From an uncultured Emticicia sp. (lineage in GTDB: Bacteria > Bacteroidota > Bacteroidia > Cytophagales > Spirosomataceae): DNA of 64,000 nt. The translations under genes were made by a program, and so were the position numbers. The notes under the pieces are model-generated. The model was not told where the DNA came from and did no database searches. It saw only the letters and a program-made list of their open reading frames with translations. Shown piece by piece: positions 18,354 through 27,660 of this stretch; the first letter of the stretch is position 1, and each line of letters starts with the position of its first letter. Where the stretch lies: contig NZ_CALCZQ010000015.1 of assembly GCF_937903345.1 (NCBI RefSeq), positions 1 through 64,000 on the forward strand. The letters run 5' to 3'.

Positions 18354-19112
18354 ATGAACAAAGTAGCTATAATCACGGGTGCTGCACGAGGCATTGGCTT
18401 AGAAATAGCCAAAAGATTCAATAAAGAAGGGTATCACTCGGTGATTTTAGACATTAATGCTGCCGAGCTTGCCAATTGTGAAGAAAACTTGAAGGAGCAA
18501 AAGGGCTTTTCTTTTTTCAACTGTGATGTATCTAATCAGCAATCGGTTTCTGAAATTTTCAATCAAATTACTACTAAATTTCCTACTATTCATGCACTAG
18601 TAAATAATGCAGGTATTGCTATTTTTAAACCTGCCGAAGAGGTTACCTTTGAAGATTGGAGTGCTGTGATGTCAGTAAACTTAAATGGTACATTTCTTTG
18701 TAGTCAAGCCTGTTTATCCGCTTTGGTTGTAGGGCAAGGAAGTATAGTAAACATTTCCAGTATTTCGGGCGTAAGAGCTAGTACTTTGCGTATTGCTTAC
18801 GGAACTAGCAAAGCCGCCATCATGCATCTCACAAAACAGCAAGCCGTTGAATATGGCAACAAAGGTGTGAGAGTAAATGCTGTTGCTCCAGGCCCAGTAG
18901 AAACAGAAATGGCAAAGTTGGTACATAGTGCTGACATCAGAACTTCTTATGCTGATGCTATTCCCTTGGCTCGTTACGGTACTACCGAAGAAATTGCCAA
19001 CACCGTATATTTCTTGTGTAGCCCACAAGCGAGTTACATCAATGGACAAATCATCTGTGCCGACGGTGGTTTCGATGCAGCGGGAGTAGGTTTGCCAAGT
19101 TTAAGAGTTTAA
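18354..19112 (+). CDS. SDR-family oxidoreductase
   Basis: This 252-residue classical SDR has TGAARGIG at residues 8-15, the NNAGIAIF motif, a catalytic Ser in NISSISGV, Tyr-Lys in YGTSKAAI and a final ADGGFDAAG. Asp after the second beta strand (LDINAAE) favours NAD. It sits 59 bases after the ThuA-like gene and 95 bases before an MFS transporter. This suggests that an imported or periplasmically made sugar derivative is oxidised or reduced by this enzyme. The substrate is unknown; sugar and sugar-acid dehydrogenases share this pattern. Confidence 0.88.
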   Translation: MNKVAIITGAARGIGLEIAKRFNKEGYHSVILDINAAELANCEENLKEQKGFSFFNCDVSNQQSVSEIFNQITTKFPTIHALVNNAGIAIFKPAEEVTFEDWSAVMSVNLNGTFLCSQACLSALVVGQGSIVNISSISGVRASTLRIAYGTSKAAIMHLTKQQAVEYGNKGVRVNAVAPGPVETEMAKLVHSADIRTSYADAIPLARYGTTEEIANTVYFLCSPQASYINGQIICADGGFDAAGVGLPSLRV

Positions 19113-19207
19113 TTTTTGCTATTATCTTTTAGCAGTTTGTCGATAATCTTAAACTAAACATGAAAGAAAATACCAAAAGCATAGTGCTAATGGTTAAAAG
19201 TTAAATT

Positions 19208-20416
19208 ATGAAAAGACACATCTGGTTAGCCATTATCGCCTCAGCACTTGGCTTTTTTGTTGATTTGTATGATATTATTATTCTTAGTATTGTCCGTTCG
19301 AAAAGCCTTTTAGAATTGGGCGTTCCAGCAACAGAATTACTCTCAAAAGGAGTTATATTGATCAATGTTCAAATGGTCGGTATGTTGATTGGTGGATTTG
19401 TTTGGGGAATTATTGGCGACAAAATGGGTCGACTTTCAGTGCTTTTTGGCTCAATAATTTTATATTCATCGGCAACTTTTGCCAATGCATATGCTCCAAA
19501 TTTTGAGATATATTTATTGCTCAGATTCTTGGCTGGTGTAGGTTTAGCTGGTGAATTGGGTGCTGCCATTACACTCGTAACTGAGCAAATGCCACAAAAA
19601 TATCGAGGCATTGGTCCAGCAATTATTGGTGGAAGTGGAATGTTAGGTGCAATTGTTGGGGCATATATTGGTGGAAATTATTCTTGGCAATTTACTTATC
19701 AGCTGGGAGGAGGATTGGGTTTCGCCTTATTGATTTTAAGATTAGGCGTACTAGAATCTGGTTTGTTTAATGCCATAAAAGATAAAACATCAAACAAAGG
19801 GAATCTAAGACTTTTGTTCAAAAATAAAGATTATATCATTAAGTATGTAAGTATTTGTGTTTTGGGTTTTCCTGTTTGGTATGTCAATGGCGTAGTGATG
19901 ACTTTCACACCCGAAATTGCCAAAGCATGGGGAATGACCGAAATCCCATCTGTATCAACAGTTTTTACCTATTATTTTATCGGTCTAACTTTTGGTGATT
20001 TAACTGGCGGAATTGTGAGCCAATACCTGAAAAGTCGTAAAAAAGCCATTCGTCTATATTTATCGATGTATGCCGTTGCAGCAGCGGTTTTCTTTACAGT
20101 TGGCAATCAATCACTCACACTTTATTATGGACTATTATTGTTTCTGGGTTTTTGTGTCGGCTACTCTATTGTATTGTTGACACTCGCTGCTGAGCAATAT
20201 GGCACAAATATAAGAGCTACCGTAACGACGTCCTCGTTGAATATCCTTCGTGCCACTGTTATTCCACAAACCTTGTTGTTTGGTTTTTTGAGTCCATATA
20301 TAGGTATCGTAAATTCTGCAATGGTTGTAGGTGTAGTGGCTATATTGTTGGCCTTTTGGGGTTTGAGCAATTTGGAAGAGACTTTTTATAAGGATTTGAA
20401 TTTTACAGAGGAGTAG
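19208..20416 (+). CDS. MFS transporter
   Basis: This 402-residue membrane protein has about 12 predicted helices and MFS signature loops: GDKMGRLSVLFGS between helices 2 and 3, LRFLAGVGLAGELGAAITLVTEQMP (as RFLAGVGLAGELGAA) at helix 4, and KSRKKAIRL between helices 8 and 9. The pattern is that of sugar- or organic-acid:proton symporters. Its position after ThuA-like and SDR genes suggests uptake of the substrate they process. A 14-codon frame (19160-19204) precedes it but looks accidental. Confidence 0.85.
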   Translation: MKRHIWLAIIASALGFFVDLYDIIILSIVRSKSLLELGVPATELLSKGVILINVQMVGMLIGGFVWGIIGDKMGRLSVLFGSIILYSSATFANAYAPNFEIYLLLRFLAGVGLAGELGAAITLVTEQMPQKYRGIGPAIIGGSGMLGAIVGAYIGGNYSWQFTYQLGGGLGFALLILRLGVLESGLFNAIKDKTSNKGNLRLLFKNKDYIIKYVSICVLGFPVWYVNGVVMTFTPEIAKAWGMTEIPSVSTVFTYYFIGLTFGDLTGGIVSQYLKSRKKAIRLYLSMYAVAAAVFFTVGNQSLTLYYGLLLFLGFCVGYSIVLLTLAAEQYGTNIRATVTTSSLNILRATVIPQTLLFGFLSPYIGIVNSAMVVGVVAILLAFWGLSNLEETFYKDLNFTEE

Positions 20417-20613
20417 CGTTTTGTCGCCCAACATCCTTCTGACGCTGCAGTTTCAACGAAGATGTATGCAACTTCTTTACAATAATGAAAACCAAAATAT
20501 CAAAAAAATAGTTAAATAAAATAAATACAAAAAGGCAATATCGTTATAATTAAAATTTTTAATAACTTAAATCAAACGTGGCGACGGCGTGCTGAAGCAC
20601 CAAACGCAATAAT

Positions 20614-20985
20614 ATGAAAAAAATAAGTGTGCTTGTAATTCTTTTTGTATTGGGTCTTTCGTTCAATACTTTCGCTCAATCAACCGATTTCTTCGCAACT
20701 AAATGGGAGATTTCAGTAGCTGGAACGCCTAATGGTGACGTAAAATTTGTAACGAAACTTGAAAGAAAAGATGGTAAATTAACAGGCGAACTTTCTTTAC
20801 CTGCTGATCCCGCAGCTCCTAAAATTCCAATTTCAAACCTGGAAGAGTCGGCTGAGAAAATCGTACTTTATTTTTCAGCACAAGGTTATGATTTATCACT
20901 TGATTTAATGAAAGTTGACAACGATAACTTGAAAGGAACCTTGATGAATATGTTTGAGGCAAAAGCCGTAAGGGTGAAAGAATAA
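20614..20985 (+). CDS. Small secreted protein of unknown function
   Basis: This 123-residue protein has a clear signal peptide ending in TFAQ. The mature part of about 100 residues is probably all beta: KWEISVAGTPNGDVKFVTKLE, KLTGELSLP, EKIVLYFSAQGYDLSLDL and LKGTLMNMFEAKAVRVKE. The repeated pattern of target, tolerance and residual strands resembles small secreted lipocalin- or jelly-roll-like Bacteroidota proteins, but I do not recognise a family. It is followed by a hairpin terminator and looks monocistronic. Confidence 0.7.
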   Translation: MKKISVLVILFVLGLSFNTFAQSTDFFATKWEISVAGTPNGDVKFVTKLERKDGKLTGELSLPADPAAPKIPISNLEESAEKIVLYFSAQGYDLSLDLMKVDNDNLKGTLMNMFEAKAVRVKE

Positions 20986-21042
20986 TAAAATCCACCACAA
21001 TCAGCAATCCACAGTCTTGGAAAATACTGATTGTTAGATTTT

Positions 21043-21081
21043 AAACAAAAAAGAGCGGCCATTGCGTCGCTCTTTTTGTTT
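21043..21081 (+). terminator. Hairpin terminator
   Basis: Arms at 21043-21057 and 21068-21081 (core AGAGCG/CGCTCT with A-rich and T-rich flanks and one bulged A) enclose a 10-base loop. It lies between the small secreted protein gene and the LLM flavin enzyme gene. Confidence 0.7.
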
Positions 21082-21148
21082 ACTTTGAAATTCAGAAAGA
21101 AACTTTCTAAATACGCTTGGGGTTGTAAGTAAAAAGCGAATATTCTGA

Positions 21149-22141
21149 ATGACAAACATACCCATTTCTATTCTTGAACTCGTAACCGTTGTAGAAGGAG
21201 GAACTTTCAGCACTGCCATTTCTAATACTGTAGAAGTTGCTAAAAATGCCGAAAACTTAGGTTATAAACGTATTTGGATGGCCGAACACCATAATATGGA
21301 ATATATTGCGAGTTCTGCAACATCGGTTTTGATTGGTCACGTGGCAGGGAAAACCAATACTATTCGTGTCGGTTCAGGCGGAATCATGTTGCCCAATCAT
21401 AGTCCATTGGTTATTGCCGAGCAGTTTGGAACTTTAGAATCTATTTACCCAAACCGCATTGATTTGGGCTTGGGCAGAGCTCCAGGTTCTGACCAACTCA
21501 CGGCAATGGCTTTGCGTAGAAATCAAGAAACTGCTCATAATTTTCCTAAAGATTTAAGGCAATTACAAACTTATTTTAGTGACAATAATCGTGATGCAAA
21601 AGTAAGGGCATTTCCAGGTGAGGGATTAGATATTCCGATTTGGATTTTGGGTTCAAGTACCGATAGTGCATATTTAGCTGCCGAAATGGGGCTTCCTTAT
21701 GCTTTTGCTTCACATTTTGCTCCAGCACAATTTCGAGCGGCCATCAAAATTTATCGCAATAACTTTAAGCCTTCCGATGTTTTAGAAAAACCTTATGTGA
21801 TGGCCTGCGTAAATGTTCTTGCAGCCGATACTGACGAAGAAGCCAATGTATTATTGACAAGTTTAATTAATTTATTTGTCGGAATCATCACTAATAAACG
21901 CAAGCCACTTAAACCAGGAGGTAAATTGCCCGAAGTTTATCAAATTCCAGAAGTAAGACAAGCCGTAAATAACATGCTTGCTTGTACTTTTTATGGAAGT
22001 AAAGAAACGCTCAACAAAAATCTTTCTGCATTTATTGAAGAAACAGAAGTAGATGAGCTAATGATAGCTTCTCATATTTTTGATTTAGAAACCAAACTAA
22101 AATCGTTTTCGATTTTACGTGAGGCTTTAAGTTTAAATTGA
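21149..22141 (+). CDS. LLM-class flavin-dependent oxidoreductase (luciferase-like)
   Basis: This 330-residue TIM-barrel protein of the bacterial luciferase superfamily shows AKNAENLGYKRIWMAEHHNM near the N-terminus, AGKTNTIRVGSGGIMLPNHSPLVIAEQFGTLE (as RVGSGGIMLPNHSPLVIAEQ), NRIDLGLGRAPGSDQLT and IWILGSSTDSAYLAAEMGLPYAFASHF (as WILGSSTDSAYLAAEMGLPY). These match the MsnO8/YhbW-like group that uses reduced FMN from a partner reductase. The substrate is unknown. It is followed by its own terminator and has no obvious operon partner. Confidence 0.87.
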   Translation: MTNIPISILELVTVVEGGTFSTAISNTVEVAKNAENLGYKRIWMAEHHNMEYIASSATSVLIGHVAGKTNTIRVGSGGIMLPNHSPLVIAEQFGTLESIYPNRIDLGLGRAPGSDQLTAMALRRNQETAHNFPKDLRQLQTYFSDNNRDAKVRAFPGEGLDIPIWILGSSTDSAYLAAEMGLPYAFASHFAPAQFRAAIKIYRNNFKPSDVLEKPYVMACVNVLAADTDEEANVLLTSLINLFVGIITNKRKPLKPGGKLPEVYQIPEVRQAVNNMLACTFYGSKETLNKNLSAFIEETEVDELMIASHIFDLETKLKSFSILREALSLN

Positions 22142-22164
22142 TGATAGATAAAACAATTTCAATC

Positions 22165-22200
22165 AAAGAGCTGAGTTACTGAAACTTAGCTCTTTTTGTT
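22165..22200 (+). terminator. Hairpin terminator after the LLM oxidoreductase
   Basis: Thirteen-base arms at 22165-22177 and 22183-22195, with one G-T pair, form a stem with a 5-base loop followed by further T residues. It lies 24 bases after the stop codon. Confidence 0.7.
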
Positions 22201-22306
22201 TGTATATCATTGTTTGATTTTCGTAAGTTTTGCTTTGAAAAGTGTTAAAGGAAGTGAGCATTAAGCGTTAACTTTGTAATATTATTTCAAGCTAATTTTG
22301 ATCAAA

Positions 22307-23071
22307 ATGAACCTCCTAAATCAAAATCTCTCTTTTAGAATAACTTTCTTGTTGTTTCTTTTCTGTAATTTTTTGGTTTTTGCTCAAAAAGCCGATACCC
22401 TTAAAAAAGTCGAGCCACTCATAGCGTCAGGCAATATTCAAATCACTAATAATGGCGTATCGCTCTTTCCAAATTTAATGCTTGGCAAACCTGCCACAAT
22501 TATTAATTTAACGGTCGGCAAAAAAAATATTTTCTTTGAACCAGAGTTGCGTTGGAGACTCAATGGAGAGCCATGGTCTTATATTTTTTGGCTAAGATAC
22601 AGACCCAAACGAACCGAACATTTTAGTTGGCATGTTGGAGTTCATCCATCATATGTTTTGCGGTCGAGCCAGATTGTTTTGAATGGAAAAGTCGAAAATC
22701 GTTGGGTTTCGCAACGCTATTTTGCAGGTGAATTTGTGCCTGTTTGGCATCAATCTTCTAAATTTTCAATTGGCTTGCATTTACTTGCTTCAAAAGGCTT
22801 AGATTCATACGCTATTCAAAAAAGTACGTATATTTCGCTCCAGCCTCGTTTTCCTACTATCGGAATTTCAAAAAACTATTATTTAGGTTTCTTTCCGCAG
22901 ATATTTCATTTGTCTTTAGAGGACAAAAAAGGTGTTTATTATAGCCAAATGCTTAGTTTGAATAGAAAAAAACTGCCTGTTTATGTGTCTACAATATTTA
23001 CATATAAATTAAAGTCAATGATTGCGGGCGATAATGTGGTTTGGAATATTGGTTTAAATTATCGGCTATAA
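22307..23071 (+). CDS. Secreted, probable outer-membrane beta protein, paralogue of the gene at 28698
   Basis: From the ATG at 22307 this 254-residue protein has a signal peptide ending near VFAQ. A beta-rich mature part rich in alternating aromatic residues follows: GNIQITNNGVSLFPNLML, NIFFEPELRWRLNGEPWSYIFWLRYRP (as FFEPELRWRLNG), HVGVHPSYVL, and a final VVWNIGLNYRL that resembles an outer-membrane barrel C-terminal strand. The same landmarks in the same order (TNNGxSxxP, FEPxxR, WLRYR, GVHP or GTHP, WNxxLNY) occur in the protein at 28698-29459. Both are next to an AraC regulator gene. I do not recognise a named family. Confidence 0.7.
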   Translation: MNLLNQNLSFRITFLLFLFCNFLVFAQKADTLKKVEPLIASGNIQITNNGVSLFPNLMLGKPATIINLTVGKKNIFFEPELRWRLNGEPWSYIFWLRYRPKRTEHFSWHVGVHPSYVLRSSQIVLNGKVENRWVSQRYFAGEFVPVWHQSSKFSIGLHLLASKGLDSYAIQKSTYISLQPRFPTIGISKNYYLGFFPQIFHLSLEDKKGVYYSQMLSLNRKKLPVYVSTIFTYKLKSMIAGDNVVWNIGLNYRL

Positions 23072-23082
23072 ACGCTTTTTTT

Positions 23083-23982
23083 ATGGAAAATAATACAATA
23101 TTTGAGTCGCTAGAAGATTTTTATAATCGAAAATTTGAATGGATTCCTGAAAATTTTAGCAAAGACATTGGGCATGTCAATGTGTTTCGGCTGCCTCATC
23201 CAGCTAATAAACCAGTGCCGTATCGCCGCCGAGATTTCTATAAAGTTACCCTTTGCCGAGGTGCAAGCCGCTTGCATTATGCTGATAAAGTTTTTTCATT
23301 CGAGAAGCAAGCACTTGTCTTTTCAAATCCTTTTATTCCTTACAAATGGGAGCATATCGAAGATAAAGTTTCGGGTTTTTATGTGATTTTCAATACTATT
23401 TTCTTCAATCAATTTGGCAATCTGATTCAATACGAGGTTTTTCAGCCAAGGGGTACGCACGTTTTTGAATTGGACGATCATCAATTTGAACATCTTTGTG
23501 GAATTTATGAAAAAATAGAGTCTGAACTTGGCTCTGAATACATTCATAAATACGATGCCATCAGAAATCTAATTTATGAGTTAATTCATTTTGCCATGAA
23601 AACTCGTCCCTCGACACGCATTGAGCAATTACCGATTAATGCTTCGCAGCGAATCTATTGGCTGTTTTTTGAATTACTTGAAAGACAGTTTCCTATTGAC
23701 GAAAACCATACTGAAATTAAACTAAGAACGGCCTCGGATTTTGCCGATCAACTAAATATTCACATCAATCACCTCAATCGTTCGGTAAAAGAAACTAGCG
23801 GTAAAACAACATCAAATTTAATCGGCGAACGACTTTTGCAAGAAGCTAAAATCATGCTCAAACAAAGTAATTGGAATATCTCCGAAATTGCCTTTTCTTT
23901 AGGTTTTACAGAAGTTACCCATTTTAATAATTTCTTTAAAAAGCATACAGAAATGAGTCCTATGAAGTTTAGAATAGCTTAA
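23083..23982 (+). CDS. AraC-family transcriptional regulator
   Basis: The start is placed at the ATG at 23083 (MENNTIFESLEDFYNRKF), 11 bases after the preceding stop, giving 299 residues; the frame extends upstream into the previous gene. The N-terminal half is a cupin-like ligand-binding region (FYKVTLCRGASRLHYADKVF, FVIF-type strands). The C-terminal 100 residues hold the double HTH, with ASDFADQLNIHINHLNRSVK and NISEIAFSLGFTEVTHFNNFFKKHTEMSP (as IAFSLGFTEVTHFNNFFKK). It is in the same operon as the outer-membrane-like protein and upstream of the aldo/keto reductase, which it may control. Confidence 0.88.
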   Translation: MENNTIFESLEDFYNRKFEWIPENFSKDIGHVNVFRLPHPANKPVPYRRRDFYKVTLCRGASRLHYADKVFSFEKQALVFSNPFIPYKWEHIEDKVSGFYVIFNTIFFNQFGNLIQYEVFQPRGTHVFELDDHQFEHLCGIYEKIESELGSEYIHKYDAIRNLIYELIHFAMKTRPSTRIEQLPINASQRIYWLFFELLERQFPIDENHTEIKLRTASDFADQLNIHINHLNRSVKETSGKTTSNLIGERLLQEAKIMLKQSNWNISEIAFSLGFTEVTHFNNFFKKHTEMSPMKFRIA

Positions 23983-24016
23983 AAATACTTCAATTTTAAA
24001 TATAAATATATCAATA

Positions 24017-25000
24017 ATGAAAAAGAGAATTCTGGGAAAAAACTTAGAGGTTTCGGCCATTGGCCTTGGCTGTATGGGAATGAGTTTTGGTTATGGACCA
24101 GCAGGCGAAAAATCAGAAATGATAAAAGTGATTCGTACTGCAGTTGAACAAGGAATTACGTTTTTTGATACTGCAGAGGTTTATGGCCCATTTACGAATG
24201 AAGAGTTAGTAGGAGAAGCCTTAGCACCATTTAAGAATGAGGTGTTGATTGCTACAAAATTTGGTTTCAATATTGTTGATGGGAAAATGTTAGGTGTTAA
24301 CTCTCGCCCTGAAAATATCAGACAAGTGGCAGAAGAATCATTAAAAAGACTCAAAATTGAGGTTATTGATTTATTTTACCAACACCGTGTTGACCCAAAT
24401 GTGCCAATCGAAGAGGTTGCAGGAACTGTAAAAGATTTGATTAAAGAAGGGAAAGTAAAATACTTTGGACTTTCAGAAGCTGGGGCGGGCACAATTCGTA
24501 AAGCTCATGCTGAGCAACCCGTAACAGCTTTACAGTCAGAATATTCGCTTTGGACACGCCAACATGAAACCGAGATTATTCCAACCATCGAAGAACTTGG
24601 AATCGGTTTTGTACCGTTTAGTCCACTCGGAAGAGGTTTTCTAACAGGAAAATTAGATGAAACAACTAAATTTGCCGAAGGAGATATTCGCAATACTTTA
24701 CCAAGATACACGGAAGAAGCACGAGCGTCTAATAAAGCTTTGCTTAGTGTTATCGAACGTTTTGCTCAAGAAAAAGAAACAACTAACGCTCAAGTTGCAT
24801 TAGCGTGGATTTTGGCTCAAAAACCCTGGATTGTGCCTATTCCAGGAACGACAAAAACACATCGTCTGACCGAAAATATTGGAGCTGTAAGCATAAATTT
24901 TACTGATTCAGAATTGACAGAATTAACAACTGCTTCAGAAGAAGTAAAAATAATGGGTAAAAGATACACTGATGCAATGGAGAATTCAACAGGACTTTAA
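24017..25000 (+). CDS. Aldo/keto reductase
   Basis: This 327-residue enzyme of the AKR superfamily has the catalytic tetrad in place: Asp in FFDTAEVYG with Tyr four residues on, Lys in LIATKFGF and His in LFYQHRVDP. The NADPH-binding C-terminal segment IPGTTKTHRLTENIGA is also present. The N-terminus LEVSAIGLGCMGMSFGYG is typical of the AKR13-like group of broad-specificity aldehyde reductases. It starts 34 bases after the AraC gene, so it is a likely target or operon member. Confidence 0.9.
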   Translation: MKKRILGKNLEVSAIGLGCMGMSFGYGPAGEKSEMIKVIRTAVEQGITFFDTAEVYGPFTNEELVGEALAPFKNEVLIATKFGFNIVDGKMLGVNSRPENIRQVAEESLKRLKIEVIDLFYQHRVDPNVPIEEVAGTVKDLIKEGKVKYFGLSEAGAGTIRKAHAEQPVTALQSEYSLWTRQHETEIIPTIEELGIGFVPFSPLGRGFLTGKLDETTKFAEGDIRNTLPRYTEEARASNKALLSVIERFAQEKETTNAQVALAWILAQKPWIVPIPGTTKTHRLTENIGAVSINFTDSELTELTTASEEVKIMGKRYTDAMENSTGL

Positions 25001-25186
25001 TTGATTTTGGTTAATTTTTGCCCTGATATTCATTAGGGCGAAAATCTAATTTTTGTTTGCCAATGATTAGAAAATTCACCTCTACATTATTAAGTGTAAT
25101 TTTTACACGAATAAATAATGAACTCATGATGGAATAATAAAAACGAATAAATATATTTGTTTCTTGAAATTATTCAATCTTAAAAA

Positions 25187-25729
25187 ATGAAAAGAAGAGA
25201 GGTCATAAAAAATGTAGCCTTGATGTTGGGTGGGGCATTCTCTGCACCAACACTTAAGGCAATGGATAATTGGGAAAACGCTACAAAACCCAATAGGAAC
25301 GGAATTGCTTTTAGCTTAACCGAAACCCAACAAAGAATTGTCGCTGAAATTGCTGAGCTAATTATTCCTAAAACAAATACTCCAGGAGCAAAAGACGTTG
25401 GTGTACCTGCTTTCATCGAAATGATGTTGAAGGATTGTTATAAAACCCCCGAGCATCAGAGTTTTATAGAAGGATTAGATTCGATGGAAAAAGTGAAGTT
25501 CTTAGAGCTAAATACAGATGAGAAAAGGGGTGTTTTGAAATTATTGGAACAAGAAACCAAGAAAATTACTAGCAAAACAACGCCATTTTGGAGATTGATT
25601 AAAGAACTTACCTTACTTGGTTATTTTACCTCCGAAGAGGGCTTAAAAGCCTCTTTTGACTATGTACAAATTCCAGGAAAACTCGAACTCATCAAACTTA
25701 AACCTAATCAAAAAGCTTATGCTTATTGA
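25187..25729 (+). CDS. Gluconate 2-dehydrogenase subunit 3-like protein
   Basis: This 180-residue protein has an N-terminal twin-arginine-like leader (KRREVIKNVALMLGGAFSAP). It is followed by the helical gluconate dehydrogenase subunit 3 domain: FSLTETQQRIVAEIAELIIPKTNTPGAKDVGVPAFIEMML (as AELIIPKTNTPGAKDVGVP) and ELTLLGYFTSEEGLKASFDY. Proteins of this type are the small subunit of periplasmic FAD-dependent sugar dehydrogenases. They carry the Tat signal used to export the catalytic GMC subunit. The GMC gene begins 147 bases downstream, which supports a complex of the two. Confidence 0.88.
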   Translation: MKRREVIKNVALMLGGAFSAPTLKAMDNWENATKPNRNGIAFSLTETQQRIVAEIAELIIPKTNTPGAKDVGVPAFIEMMLKDCYKTPEHQSFIEGLDSMEKVKFLELNTDEKRGVLKLLEQETKKITSKTTPFWRLIKELTLLGYFTSEEGLKASFDYVQIPGKLELIKLKPNQKAYAY

Positions 25730-25849
25730 TTTACGATTGTTGATACGTGAATTACGAAAGTATAGCTGAATTGCAAAATGAATTAGTGCTAAAACTTTAG
25801 AATTATTTTAAAAGTGATTCGTAAATCTTAAATCAAATCAATCGTAAAT
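25727..25849. repeat. Spacer with an inverted TTTACGATTG word and degenerate heptads
   Basis: The gap between the two dehydrogenase-subunit genes has ATTTACGATTG at 25729-25739 and its exact reverse complement CAATCGTAAAT at 25839-25849. Between and around them are degenerate 7-base words such as GATTTAC, GATTCGT and GAATTAC. The same inverted word is present at 44980-45033. Confidence 0.6.
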
Positions 25850-25876
25850 TTATTATGACCTTAACAATTAAAACTC

Positions 25877-27592
25877 ATGAATCTGAATATAAAAGCAAAT
25901 AAAAATAACACGTTTGATGCTATCGTAGTCGGCTCAGGAATGTCAGGCGGTTTCGCAGCAAAAGAACTTACGGAAAGGGGTCTGAAAGTATTGATGATTG
26001 AGCGTGGTCATGAAATCAAACATATAGAAGATTATGATACCGCCATGAAAGAACCTTGGGACTTTGAGCACCGAGGCAAAACTACTAATCTTTCGGCCGA
26101 AGAACGTTGGGCAAATAGTAGATTTTGGGGTCTTGGAAGTGAAGAGGTTGTGAATCATCTAACAAATGACAAAGAAAACCCTTATATTGAAAAACGTGCT
26201 TTCGACTGGATACGTGCCTATCATACAGGTGGTAAATCGATGCACTGGGGTCGGCAGTCATACAGATGGGGAAAACATGATTTTGAGGCAAATGCCAAAG
26301 AAGGTATTGGTATCGACTGGCCGATTCGATATGAAGATTTAGAGCCATGGTACACACATGTCGAGAAATTTGTAGGCATAAGTGGGCAGAAAGAAGGCTT
26401 AGAGGTTTTACCAGATGGACATTTTTTGCCAGCTATGCCCTTGTTTGCTCCCGAAGCTCATTTCAAAAATAAAATGATGGAAAGATTCAACCGCCCTGTA
26501 ACTGTCGGTAGAGTGGCGAATCTTACACAACCGCAAGACATTCACACCTCATTAGGTCGTGCATCTTGCCAATACCGAAGTAAATGTCAGAGAGGTTGCC
26601 CTTATGGTGCATATTATAGTTCGTTATCGGGGTCGATTCCAGCCGCTATGAGAACCAATCGCTTGAGTGTTTTGCATGATTCGATTGTGGCCGAAATTAT
26701 CTACGATGAGCAGAAAAAACGGGCCTCAGGTGTTCGAATTATCAATCAAAACACCATGCTAACCGAAGAATATTTTGCTAAAATAATCTTCCTGAATGCA
26801 GGTTCTATCAATACCGCAGCCTTGATGTTGAACTCGAAATCGAATCGTTTTCAAAATGGATTTGGTAACGAAAGCGACCAAATAGGTAGAAATCTGATGG
26901 ATCATCAATTAGGCTCGGGAGCGACAGCCTCGATAGAAGGTTTTGAAGACGATTATGTCTATGGTCAACGCCCAAATGCGATGTATATTCCGCGTTTCAG
27001 AAATTGGGGGAATGATAAACAAACCGCATATTTACGAGGTTTTGGGTATCAAGGCGGAGCAAGTCGAGAAGGTTGGGAAAGTGGAATAAACGCTGATGGT
27101 TTTGGAGCTAATTTTAAACAAAGTTTAACAAAACCGGGCCCTTGGTCTATTCGTATTGGTGGTTTTGGCGAAATTTTGCCTAATCCAAATAACAGAATTT
27201 ATCTCGACTCTGAGAAAAAAGATAAATGGGGAATCCCGATGATTGTTACTGATGCTGCATTTGTTGAAAACGATTGGGCAATGCGTAAGGATATCATTGC
27301 CTCAGCAGTAGAAATGCTTGAAACAGCAGGTTTTAAAAATGTAACGCCTTACGATCGTCCAACCCACATGGGCTTGGGCATACACGATATGGGAACCGCC
27401 CGCATGGGGCGAGACCCTAAAACTTCGGTGCTTAATTCTTTTAATCAAGTCCATGATTGCAAAAATGTATTCGTGACTGACGGTGCTGCTATGACTTCGG
27501 CTTCGTGCGTGAATCCATCAATTACATACATGGCACTTACAGCCCGTGCAGCTGATTTTGCAGTGAAGGCATTGAAGAAAAAAGATTTATAA
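25877..27592 (+). CDS. GMC-family FAD-dependent oxidoreductase
   Basis: This 571-residue protein has an FAD dinucleotide fold VVGSGMSGGFAAKELTERG with ERG at the end of strand 2. The substrate region includes GGKSMHWGRQSYRW and CQYRSKCQRGCPYGAYYSS (cysteine-rich, as in membrane-linked GMC dehydrogenases). The C-terminal GMC_oxred_C domain has HDMGTARMG and NVFVTDGAAMTSASCVNPS. It has no signal peptide of its own, consistent with export on the small subunit encoded just upstream. By analogy with FAD glucoside 3-dehydrogenases it may oxidise a sugar or glycoside at C3 in the periplasm. The cytochrome c subunit is not in the window. Confidence 0.88.
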   Translation: MNLNIKANKNNTFDAIVVGSGMSGGFAAKELTERGLKVLMIERGHEIKHIEDYDTAMKEPWDFEHRGKTTNLSAEERWANSRFWGLGSEEVVNHLTNDKENPYIEKRAFDWIRAYHTGGKSMHWGRQSYRWGKHDFEANAKEGIGIDWPIRYEDLEPWYTHVEKFVGISGQKEGLEVLPDGHFLPAMPLFAPEAHFKNKMMERFNRPVTVGRVANLTQPQDIHTSLGRASCQYRSKCQRGCPYGAYYSSLSGSIPAAMRTNRLSVLHDSIVAEIIYDEQKKRASGVRIINQNTMLTEEYFAKIIFLNAGSINTAALMLNSKSNRFQNGFGNESDQIGRNLMDHQLGSGATASIEGFEDDYVYGQRPNAMYIPRFRNWGNDKQTAYLRGFGYQGGASREGWESGINADGFGANFKQSLTKPGPWSIRIGGFGEILPNPNNRIYLDSEKKDKWGIPMIVTDAAFVENDWAMRKDIIASAVEMLETAGFKNVTPYDRPTHMGLGIHDMGTARMGRDPKTSVLNSFNQVHDCKNVFVTDGAAMTSASCVNPSITYMALTARAADFAVKALKKKDL

Positions 27593-27594
27593 AT

Positions 27595-27660
27595 TGAAAA
27601 TAAATGCCACGAATGTTTATTGTTGCCGCTTCGGCATCTCGATTCGTGGCATTTTTTCAA
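27595..27660. terminator. Bidirectional terminator between convergent genes
   Basis: Arms ATGCCACGAAT (27604-27614) and ATTCGTGGCAT (27642-27652) form a perfect 11-base stem. It encloses an inner small hairpin (GCCG-CTT-CGGC near 27624) and is flanked by A-rich and T-rich runs. It serves the converging GMC and AraC genes. Confidence 0.85.

Noticed and set aside
19160..19204. A 14-codon leader peptide before the MFS gene
   Set aside because: No regulatory codon run or attenuator hairpin follows it.
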